A DNA stretch of 64,000 nucleotides. Source: Prostheceraeus crozeri. Its lineage: Eukaryota > Platyhelminthes > Polycladida > Euryleptidae. The translations under genes and the position numbers were made by a program. Positions within the stretch are counted from its first letter, which is position 1, and each line of letters opens with the position of its first letter. The notes under the pieces are model-generated. The model searched no databases and was not told the origin of the DNA. It was given only the letters and a program-made list of their open reading frames with translations. Positions 42,095-50,674 of this stretch are shown here, piece after piece. The stretch is taken from assembly GCA_907163375.1 (NCBI GenBank), contig CAJQUW010000464.1, positions 1 through 64,000 of the forward strand, read 5' to 3'.

Positions 42095-43186
42095 TCATAT
42101 ACATATTTTTATTTCAATAAACATATCACAATGACTTAACTTTGTTTTCCGAAACACTAAAGTTACGAGGGATTTAGTATCTTTCACATGGATGCACTCT
42201 TGTAAACCATTGGTAATTTTGATAGCAATAGAGGGTATAGTTTGTTTGACGACGGGATGATAGAAAATAGATTCAAACATCTTCTCGACTATTCCATATG
42301 AAGCGTCTTTATCATGAATGAAATCGCGTAAAATGTATTCTTTTTTCTCACCAACAGAAATAGGTAGAATCAAATCACTTTGAATGGTTGGAAAGAAATA
42401 AACTGTAAGTTTGTCATTATATTTCTGAATAACCAACTTATTCTTGTCCGCCATAAATTTCTCTCCATACTTCTTACCCACAGTCTCATCCCATCGTTTT
42501 ACTAACTCAATAAGTGATAAAGGTTGAACACCACGCTTTTTCAAAATGATGCGTTCTTCGCATTCTACAACATCTTCATCAAATATTTTAAATCTATAAT
42601 GAAATTTGTTGATTCGATTTGAATAAACTTTTTTAACATTTGCAGTAGCAATTGACGTTAGATGTAGTCCATGACCAAAACCAAGATGTGGATAGAATTC
42701 ACTATCCAACCTCAGCGTAAGACCTTTAGTAAAAGAATGAAAGCGGAGGAACTGTCTCCCACTCCAATGATAGATAGTAAACTCATAAACTTTCTGATCC
42801 TTATTCTTCATGATGGAAGTATTACCACTATTGAATGCCTTAATAATTTTCTCATTCCCAAATGGTTCATAAGAATCTGATTTTATCTGAATCCATTCAT
42901 AGTTCCACTTTCCATCTGATGTTAAATTGTATGGGAACTGGAATGCATTATTCATCGTTATTCCATCATGGGTGCGAGGAGTCAATATCATTTCTTCCAA
43001 ATCATTCACATTCTGAATATTGCTATCATAGCAAATACTAGAAACGCCAACCTCCCATTCACCTTCTAAATGTAGTGGCCGATTTAATTCTACTCGATAG
43101 TCTGATGGTTTATTTTTAGGAAATTTATTCATAGAAGCATTACTTGGCAAGTAGATTAGAAACGAGTCCTTATTTTCACTTTCCAT
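42095..43186 (-). pseudogene. Penton-like protein 1, copy A, internal deletion
   Basis: The start is probably MESENKDSFLIYLPS (43186). The block PSDYRVELNRPLHLEGEWEVGVSSI is shared with many invertebrate Polinton proteins and resembles the opening of the penton-like minor capsid protein. Compared with copy B, an in-frame 471-bp segment (157 codons) is missing at about 42385, between KLTVYF and the late QSDLILPISVG block. The copy-B stop codon TGA is TTA here, adding 14 residues. The protein would lack its central domain and is probably non-functional. It follows penton-like protein 2 on the same strand. Confidence 0.7.
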
Positions 43187-43225
43187 ATTATTCACATTGG
43201 AAAAATATATTAGCATACTTTTGCA

Positions 43226-44626
43226 TTAACTCTTCATTCGGAAATGGAGTGTGATACTTGTCACAGCATCTTTATGAAAAGGAATCAACGCACCAGCATC
43301 GTCATAAATTGCAATATCAATTTGTGGGATGTAGTTTGATTTCAGCTTTGTATAATGCACTTTCTTGAAAGTATGCTCAGATAAAATACTGCAGCTTTTT
43401 GGCTGGTATGGTATCATTGCTAGCAATGGAGCTTCAACATCTCCCACACGTACATCTTCACCAATATTGGAATATATCTGAAAATAGTTAATACGACGCG
43501 ATAGCGACATGTCTGCGCTAGCTTTGGTTACAGTACCACTTTTAAAGATATTTTGATCAAAACCCAAAATGTCCATTAGAGTTTTATCCATAATTAGTTC
43601 AATACCTTTTCCACTTATAGTGAGAGACAAAGTACCTTCTTTTTCAGAAAATGAAATATGTTGCTCATTAATCACTTCATTTAAATAATCTACAACCAAT
43701 TTAACCGAAGTAATAATGCGAGGCATCAACACTCTTGTTTCATGTAAGATACCACCGAAAGGCTCTACACACTTCCTGTATAAAGATACGGTCCATTCTG
43801 TATCAACTTGATTTGATCCATCACATTTTAAATAGCGCATATCAAATTTTCCATGAACAGCTGCAGAACGATGTCGTAAGAACTGATGAAAATCTTCTGA
43901 ACAAACTAATACTAGATCATCATCATCATCTAATTTACTAATGACGATTTGATCCGTTGATTTCGTATAAGTCAATGTTGCCACTTGTTTACCATCAACT
44001 CGAAGGAGATAATTAAATTTCTTCAATAATGTTTCAGGAGTCATGTTTGTCTTTCTTGGCTTAATCACAATCTTCTTCACCAACGTCTTCTCATTTCTTG
44101 GAATAAGATCTACATAATAAGCTTTCTCTTTGTAAATCAAATCTTTACAACCACTTGGGTGGTAATTAACGTTATAATTATCATAGCTTGTTAAGGCGCT
44201 AGCGAGGTAACCTAAATCATTTCTTAAACTTGGACTTAAACCAACAATCCAATCTTTCTCAACTACATGATGTACATAATTATAATCATCATTGTGCGGA
44301 GTAAATTGGACAATATGTTTACACGCTTTATTCAAGAAATCATATATAAACTTTTTACATGATAATAGATCTTTCTTTGGCCACTGTGGAATGTATACTC
44401 GGCACCCCTTTTCACATTGATAAGCAGCTGTACGCCTCATATTAATAGTCATCACCTCATGATCAAAAGTATAGACACAGTTGCTATAAACAAGTTGAGT
44501 GACACCCACTTCCCAATTTCCATTTAGCTGTTGTGCATGATCAATGGGAGTAGAAAAGAGTGCAGCTCGATTACTAGTAAATCTCTTTGTAGCCGCATTG
44601 CTAAGCAAAATATGATAAAACGACAT
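43226..44626 (-). CDS. Penton-like protein 2, copy A
   Basis: Intact, 466 residues from ATG 44626 (MSFYHILLSNAATK). Opening SNAATKRFTSNRAALF and LNGNWEVGVTQLVYSN parallels the LEGEWEVGVSSICYD of penton-like protein 1, so the two are tandem paralogues. The C-terminal part (LMDILGFDQNIFKSG, INYFQIYSNIGEDVRVGD, and a tail IDIAIYDDAGALIPF) matches the design of the Polinton-1 penton (LLGFNKQ..., ITDEKGQEINF). I infer a vertex or minor capsid protein. The partial gene at the window's right edge (63457-64000) is its counterpart in copy B. Confidence 0.7.
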   Translation of the reverse strand: MSFYHILLSNAATKRFTSNRAALFSTPIDHAQQLNGNWEVGVTQLVYSNCVYTFDHEVMTINMRRTAAYQCEKGCRVYIPQWPKKDLLSCKKFIYDFLNKACKHIVQFTPHNDDYNYVHHVVEKDWIVGLSPSLRNDLGYLASALTSYDNYNVNYHPSGCKDLIYKEKAYYVDLIPRNEKTLVKKIVIKPRKTNMTPETLLKKFNYLLRVDGKQVATLTYTKSTDQIVISKLDDDDDLVLVCSEDFHQFLRHRSAAVHGKFDMRYLKCDGSNQVDTEWTVSLYRKCVEPFGGILHETRVLMPRIITSVKLVVDYLNEVINEQHISFSEKEGTLSLTISGKGIELIMDKTLMDILGFDQNIFKSGTVTKASADMSLSRRINYFQIYSNIGEDVRVGDVEAPLLAMIPYQPKSCSILSEHTFKKVHYTKLKSNYIPQIDIAIYDDAGALIPFHKDAVTSITLHFRMKS

Positions 44627-44661
44627 TTTTATATTGCTGATCTGCAACTTTGCATAACATC

Positions 44662-44955
44662 ATGAAGACTTGGATTTTGGACTCTCTACAATATATCAGA
44701 GTTGATCGTAATGGAAACGTACATTTCAAAAATTCTCATGGTCATTCATCAAGAGGTATTACATTAACATGGCGACAATTTGTCAACCTCAATGATATCA
44801 TGAGGGATTTGGAATATTTTGAAACATTAAGATTCATCTCCTTGGGTGATCAAGTTTGGCTTCAACGTCGCAACAATGAAATTCAAATCTGCCATTCTCA
44901 TTTCGCAAATACAATTGGGAGAAGTATAGAAGATACATACATCGCTGCATCATGA
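44662..44955 (+). CDS. Small PC4-like protein 1
   Basis: 97 residues (MKTWILDSLQYIRV). The pattern NGNVHFKNSHGHSSRGITLTW followed by FVNLNDIMRDLEYF resembles the strand-rich then helical core of the transcription coactivator PC4/Sub1 family (charged strand, 'GI-L', helix), which binds single-stranded DNA. A second copy with the same pattern follows at 45022. It starts 36 bp from, and diverges from, penton-like gene 2. The family assignment is my inference from pattern and needs profile support. Confidence 0.4.
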   Translation: MKTWILDSLQYIRVDRNGNVHFKNSHGHSSRGITLTWRQFVNLNDIMRDLEYFETLRFISLGDQVWLQRRNNEIQICHSHFANTIGRSIEDTYIAAS

Positions 44956-45021
44956 CATTTATTCGTCGTGAGTTCATCGCCCTACTATGCAAATCTTAAT
45001 CAGACATGACTACCACGCACC

Positions 45022-45672
45022 ATGAGTTGGAAATTAGATTCCCTACAACGTATTGAAACGGATCATGATCGAAACGTCTATTTCAAAGATTCAACTGGAA
45101 ATGTGAGAAGAGAGTTTGCTTTATCTTATCGCCATTTTCAATCTCTACATCATATCATGAAGGATTTGAAATACTTCTATATGAAAAGACATTCACGTAT
45201 TGGAAATCGCATCTGGCTGCGCGTTAACAAACGGCGAATTCAACTCTATCATTCCCAACTTCATATTAACTTCACATTTCATCAAGGTAGTTGGGAAAAG
45301 TATAAAAGGAAGGTACATCGCTCAATTTACTCATTCTTTCATCATGAAGCGCCATCGCTACACCATCGTCAACATTCTCCGTCGCTTCAGACTCTACACC
45401 AAAATCGATCTCGCAACATTACACCAACACCTTCCCAACAGCAAGTATTACCCGGGCCGACCTCAAATGTTAGTGGTGAAGATGAACAATTCACGGAATC
45501 TTCAACTCTTCCCAAATGGGACTGTACAGATTCTCGGCGCCCTTTCTCATTCATCGGCGCAGTCAATGCGCTTAGAGCTACAAAGACTTCTACGTCGGAT
45601 ATGGAAGAGGGAGAGGTGTGTGATGTCGAATCTGACTGTGGACAATATGGTGATCTCTACTCAATTGAGTGA
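45022..45672 (+). CDS. Small PC4-like protein 2 (long overlapping tail)
   Basis: MSWKLDSLQRIETDHDRNVY, paralogous to the preceding protein (same YFKDSTGNVRREFALSYRHF then HHIMKDLKYF pattern). The PC4-like part ends near 45290. The frame then stays open for another ~125 codons with His/Ser/Pro-rich composition while overlapping the TBP-like gene in another frame. I think the tail is either a genuine dual-coding extension or a chance open frame. The duplicated domain supports only the first ~90 residues. Confidence 0.4.
   Translation: MSWKLDSLQRIETDHDRNVYFKDSTGNVRREFALSYRHFQSLHHIMKDLKYFYMKRHSRIGNRIWLRVNKRRIQLYHSQLHINFTFHQGSWEKYKRKVHRSIYSFFHHEAPSLHHRQHSPSLQTLHQNRSRNITPTPSQQQVLPGPTSNVSGEDEQFTESSTLPKWDCTDSRRPFSFIGAVNALRATKTSTSDMEEGEVCDVESDCGQYGDLYSIE
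45301..45308 (+). promoter_or_regulatory. TATA box of the TBP-like gene
   Basis: TATAAAAG 43 bp before the ATG at 45344, within the overlapping PC4-like frame. Confidence 0.6.
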
Positions 45673-45886
45673 CAGTGTATCATTTTTGAAGATTCGTACC
45701 AGCAGTTACAATTTGTGTTATGAACCCGAACTTTTTCCTGCAGCTCTCATTAGTTGTTGATTACCTGTGCATGTGGCAATCTTTCATAATAGTAAAGTGA
45801 TCATTACTGGACTAAAATCTCATGTACAAGCAAATGTGATCCTAGACTATCTCATCGAGTATGTACGCACCCAGCGGATTGTATAA
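45344..45886 (+). pseudogene. TATA-binding-protein-like gene with one internal TGA
   Basis: Frame from ATG 45344 (MKRHRYTIVN) with TGA at codon 139 (45758-45760); the same frame then runs on for 41 codons to TAA 45884-45886. Repeat 1: KIDLATLHQHLPNSKYYPGR, then MLVVKM, NGTVQILGA and a Ser/Ala-rich helix LELQRLLRRI. Repeat 2: NLTVDNMVIS, then CYEPELFPAALI, and after the TGA NSKVIITGLKS and a final helix. Order and spacing match the two direct repeats of TBP, and YEPELFP is a signature of the second repeat. At 180 codons it is the size of a bare TBP core. The conserved DNA-kinking Phe residues are mostly not evident. Either a recent nonsense mutation or read-through. Expected role: recruiting Pol II to the element's TATA promoters. 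Confidence 0.7.
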
Positions 45887-45915
45887 TAAAAAACAATTTT
45901 TCCAACATGATGTTT

Positions 45916-46377
45916 TTATTTCAAATCATGATAGAACTTACAAATCATTTTTTCATTAGAGGATTGATTACATGAAAAGTTTTGAATAACAGATACAAAT
46001 CGAGATACATGTAAACGTTTTAAGATGAAGTACAGTACAAAAGCACCACACGTTGATGAAAGTGGATGTTGTAGTATGCGTTCATTTCGCTGATATTGAC
46101 GCGCATGTTTTCTCAACCACTGCTGTGTTGGTATATTTGGAGGTTGAGCAAGAGAGTCAAATAGTTCACCACGTCGGTCTTCTCCAATAAAGATCGCTTT
46201 CCAATGCTCACCGCCTAAATTCTGAGAATGAGTGTTTAGCACAATAAAGATGGGATAGTGATTTACTGCAGGTGGTAAGGTATCGAGTGAATAGACATTA
46301 TCGAAAGCTTTCAACGTCGCTTCGTCTGCATTACGCTGCACTTTAGTCTTAATATCGTCAGCAGTCAACCAACTCAT
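45916..46377 (-). CDS. Adenain-like protease, family 2
   Basis: Intact 153 residues (MSWLTADDIKTKV). Catalytic blocks of the adenovirus-protease fold: His58 in GEHWKAIFI, Asp74 in GELFDSLAQPP and Cys110 in SSTCGAFVLYF. The length is short relative to adenain (~204), as in Polinton proteases. Its ATG overlaps the capsid stop codon as TAATG, implying translational coupling from one mRNA. It converges with the TBP-like gene; an AATAAA on each strand lies in the 30-bp gap. It would mature capsid precursors. Confidence 0.85.
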   Translation of the reverse strand: MSWLTADDIKTKVQRNADEATLKAFDNVYSLDTLPPAVNHYPIFIVLNTHSQNLGGEHWKAIFIGEDRRGELFDSLAQPPNIPTQQWLRKHARQYQRNERILQHPLSSTCGAFVLYFILKRLHVSRFVSVIQNFSCNQSSNEKMICKFYHDLK

Positions 46378-47600
46378 TAACGATTATACTGAAGAATCAC
46401 GTCACGATACTTTGTAATTTCAATGTTTGAATCGAAGACTGCATAAATTAATACATTGATCGTCTCAGGTAGTGTTCTTTTGAACGTCAAATCCAAACGA
46501 ATATTATGAGGCACGTTCGATTGACGATAGGGGGCACTAATATCGCTGTCAGCAGTCAAATCAAATGCATAAATAGTATATCCACTCTTCAACTCTTTCA
46601 TAGTGAGTCTGTTGGTGTCATCCGTATTGTAAAAGCCAAAGACATCCATAAAATCAACATAACTGCGCATAAATTGATCCGCAGCAAAATCTAGTTTGTA
46701 GGGTGGACCATGATGACTCACACAATTTACACGTAAAGCAATTTCACTTAACTGATTGTGTATAAAATTGAAAGGATTCTTCTTTATATTACCATTAAAT
46801 GCATCATTTTCAACCATTGCCACCATGAGGAGCTTCGGTGCTTCCGATGGAAAGAGGCCATCTTTCATGAAACTCTCTTGATCTTTAGGAATTGTAAAGG
46901 TGAGAAGCTTTGTATGCTGAACGGGGTAAATGGCATTTTGGCGGTTAAGACCTTCAGCATGTCCTCTAATGACACTTGGATTCGGTACTACTCGACGAAT
47001 GTAAAGTGCAATATCTTCCACATGAATTCTAAAATTGTCAACTTTAGCAAATGCATTCAGCACAAATTCAGGCTTATTCAATGTCAGCTTGAGTCGCATG
47101 CTGGTATTACAGAGTAAAAACTTTGACTGTCTAAAGAAGTCTAAATTTAGCGGACCATATAGCTGACATACTCTACTATCGTTAATCATAGCAGATCGCT
47201 TTACAAAACCACTGTTTGTTTCAACATCAAATTTTCCTGCTTCATCTCTGTACCATCCCATGGCTTCCATATGACTTTTTTGTGCTGCTGGATGAAACTG
47301 TGATACATGATTGAAATATGATTTATAGGGATAATCGCTTTGACCACCTTCCACCTGCTGCTCTCCAATCGTTAGAGAAACATCGCGAAGTAATGTAGTC
47401 AATGGTAAATTGTTCAGTCCAACTTTATGTGCATCGTCAATAGCAGTTCCATCTGCTTGCTGAATTCTAAACCTCAAATCAACCATCGCATAACTCAAAT
47501 CTATGTAGTCATCACTACCACCAGGAATAACAAATTCAATGGGGCCAGCATTCTCAGCTGTTCGAGGATGATAATCTACCCTATCAACCACAAAAGTCGC
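46377..47600 (-). pseudogene. MCP: Major capsid protein, F54H12.2 type, 5' end replaced
   Basis: The frame contains AGPIEFVIPGGSDDYIDLS, DVSLTIGEQQVEG, YPYKSYFNHVSQF, SKFLLCNTSMRLKL, VRRVVPNPSVIRGH-type (IRRVVPNPSVIRGH), KDGLFPSEAPKLLMVAMV, NPFNFIHNQL, GYTIYAFDLT and LPETINVLIYAVFDSNIEI, all typical of the Maverick capsid family annotated as F54H12.2 in C. elegans. The open frame continues to 47690, but upstream of VDYHP it is encoded by the GC-rich repeat, so the natural N-terminal ~20-30 codons are missing. Double-jelly-roll hexon-like shell protein, unrelated in detail to the Polinton-1 capsid. Confidence 0.85.
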
Positions 47601-47745
47601 CCAGCGGTCGCCGCGACAGCCCTCGGCGTCGCCGAAGTCGCCGCCGCCCGGCGACTCCTGGTGGCGGTCGCCTCGACTGTATGTGGGCAACCGTTGCCCG
47701 GCGACCGCTGTCAGCAGTTGCCTCGAGTGTCAACGGCGACCTTCA
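47600..47745. repeat. GC-rich repeat truncating copy A
   Basis: ~145 bp of very GC-rich sequence built from 'ggcgac', 'gtcgcc' and 'cggcgaccgctg' blocks in both orientations. It joins the capsid gene abruptly and is followed by unrelated AT-rich DNA. It looks like the terminus of another repeat family or a recombination scar. Confidence 0.65.
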
Positions 47746-50674
47746 TCATATGTCTGGTTTTAGCATTTAACTACCTCCATGATGTCAGAAAGGCAATATT
47801 CCGGCTTCGCAAAACTGATAAATTGCAAAAATTTCGGCAATCAGCTTCAGAGTTTCTAATTAAGACTCAAATGTAGAATGCTTGTGGAAAAAGATGCTTC
47901 TGATGCAGAAATTCGAACGCATTTAATCAAACTAGATCGATGCATTTCCCGCGAGAAAATGAGTCGTGGGTCCCTCGTCAAAAAGTCTTGGGCCACATGA
48001 AAGAATTGGGACCAACAAATTTTTCGAAAAATGGCTTATTTGGAAGTAAAAATGCATGATCATATCAATTTGTGACCGCTCTCATCGAAAAATGACGTGA
48101 AATGTGATGTCTTGAAGTCGAGGTTTGGGCCCCCCCCCCAATTTTCACGTTTATTTTTTTGACAGGGACTGGTCGTGAGTCAGCCCTTAAATTCACACGA
48201 GCTAATTTTGAAATAGAACGACCCCAGAGTTGTCACACACATTGAGCAGCGAATTTGTTGTGATTTCTAAGAAAATCGTATCTCCACTGTTAGTGGACTT
48301 GCCCGAAACTGTCATCGATCGGCTGTCTGGCACATCTGGGCAAGTTTTTCCCTTGGAATAAATAACCTTAGCTCTCATTTCTCTCAGTGATTTTCGCTAC
48401 ATGATGATGATGCATTCAATCGTGAAATGTTGCGTCAAACATCTTTGGTTGCAATGCTTCATATATATTTGCATGACGCATCGATGACAATGAAAAAAAT
48501 TGCTCAAAATTCTTGACTTGACCGTGAACTTTATATCATTCTGACCATGATTCTGACTATGCCTGAATTTCACCGCTTGTCAATTTTTTGGTCAATCAAG
48601 GTTGCAAGTTGTATTATTGTTCATTCATTAAATTGTGAATGAATGGAAGAATCCTCAATGAGTGTTGCATAATATCTCGGTCGCTTCAAGCCTGTGATAC
48701 AGTGAGGGAGAGAAGGGAGAGAGAGAATTCTATTAATAGAAGAGCGCTTTGTCCAGTCCAGCCCGATAGCAGATAACTTTCTCGTGCGCCTTCGATAGCG
48801 CAGCGCAATCGGAAGATCACATTTCAACTCGAGGGGTGAAATAGAGGTCATCGCTTCATTCCACAAAAAGAAATAGCGCAGAATAATCTGGAAGTTTCAT
48901 TCGTGTCTCTACACTGTTAGGCAAAATGGTCCGTATTACAGGTAGGAAAGGGTCCGTATTACAGGTAGGAAAGGGTCCGTATTACGATGGTCCGAAATTA
49001 TTTTGAGAAAAATTCTGTCACGTGTGTTATTTATTACTGATTAATGCTTGCATACCTGAAAAATTGCTAACAATAAGGTTTAAAGAAAAAAGCGAAGTTG
49101 ATTTTATTCAATATTGCATGAAATCTTTAGAGGGTCCGTATTCACAATATATGTGAAGGTCCGAAATATGGTCTGCAATATTTCATAGGGTCCGTAGGCC
49201 ACACTGGTTGACAAAATTGCGGAAAAATTGCAATATATATCCGATAATACAGAAATAGTACAATTTATAATTTGATGATATAAAACTATTACGATTTATA
49301 TATAAACTGAAAAATTGCAGTTTCTGAAAGTTATATATATTGCAATAAAATCATATGAAATGCAAATTATGAAAAGTATTGTAGAGGGCGCTCAAAGAGA
49401 TCAATGACTTAGAATATGGTTAGAATAGAATGTATGAATCAGATTGTCTGTAGGTGCGGTGACTTATTATTTTACGCCCGTATTATAAGACGCATAACAT
49501 TTCGAGAGGCTCTTACTGACTTAAAATGACTGTATCACTCAACGTCTTTTGGAATTCATTGCAATGCAGTTGTAACATCTCAATGTCAGCTTAATGACGT
49601 AAGCAAGTTAACAATGAGTGACATTCAGCGGGTGCTCCATCCATCCACTTCTTCAGCAATTAAAAGATTCATCAATTATTCTCCTATCACCCACCCCATC
49701 AATGTCTTCATTTCTCATTCACATTCATTAACATTAACATATGGGAAACTAGCAGAGCGTTGATTTGAGAATCACCTGCTCCATCTCAATCATCATTCGT
49801 TGATTTTAACTTGTAAAACTTTAACATTTCTGTACATGTGATTGATTTCACTGAGAAGAAAATGAATATATATATATTTGGTTTTGAGTTCTAGAGCAAT
49901 GAAAAGTTATGCTTTGAAGCGTAAATCAAGGATTTAGATATCATTTGTGGATTAAGGGACATTTGAAATGATCTTCAGATCAGAAAAGGAATGAAACATT
50001 CAACACAAGTGACAAACTTAATCATACGAAAGAGTCAGCGCTCCTTTTTAATTGGCTTAAATTTGATGATAGACCAATGAGAATACGCCGACTGCTTTCA
50101 ACGGATAATGAAATTAGAATTTGCTGTCTTCGACGAGTGAGAACTGCAAAACTTACGCTCCTGTTCTTTCAAATGAACTACACGTCTGTCGCATCGTTTT
50201 TTATGTGATTACCATTGAGTGAAATGGTATGTGAATAAGACATAAATAATATTCAACGTTCGCATAAATTTAAACCATTGATAATTATTTATGTAACATA
50301 TTTCTGTGAATACCCCGGAATACCCTTGAATTATGAGAATGTTATGCTGTACCTTTAAAATGTAGAATTATGGTTAATAATTATTTTTGAATTGAGACTC
50401 GAAACAGTAAGAGTCGCATTTTAATAACCTGTATTATTCATATTATAAATTGCATTGGATAGGTAAGAATATGTTTAGGGAGGAGAAAAGTGAAGACCTC
50501 GTGGCCTCGACATGTCGCTCGCCATGTCCATCAAAATCAAAACTCGAGTTCGGTAGACGAGAGTTATTAGAAAGTTATCTTGAAGGTTTATTCGACTCAC
50601 GCACGGCGAAAAGAAGTTAAAAACTGTATTCCTTAGCATTAATTTCCTATTACACATAGGGAAGAATAGGCAAT
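47746..50674. other. Intergenic region with no supported gene
   Basis: AT-rich DNA without convincing coding potential. It contains a C-run at about 48131 and a 23-bp tandem repeat at 48928-48985 ('ggtccgtattacaggtagg' unit, two and a half copies). No Polinton-type gene fragments were seen. Confidence 0.6.
48928..48985. repeat. 23-bp tandem repeat
   Basis: 'ggtccgtattacaggtagg' plus 'aaag' starts at 48928, 48951 and 48974. Further 'ggtccg' half-units occur nearby (48990, 49133, 49156). Confidence 0.75.

Larger units (their letters stand above)
32197..47600 (+). mobile_element. Family-2 Maverick, copy A (right end missing)
   Basis: Left terminus AGTAGTAAGCAAAACT at 32197 corresponds to the termini of copies B (50675) and C (2795). 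Contents in order: satellite array, leader with TATA and intron, 388-aa gene, 88-aa gene, 84-aa gene, 130-aa gene (-), DNA polymerase (+), two penton-like genes (-), two PC4-like genes (+), TBP-like gene (+), protease (-), capsid (-). It ends inside the capsid gene at ~47600, where a GC-rich repeat begins. No integrase or packaging ATPase is present in the retained part. Several genes are broken. Confidence 0.85.
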
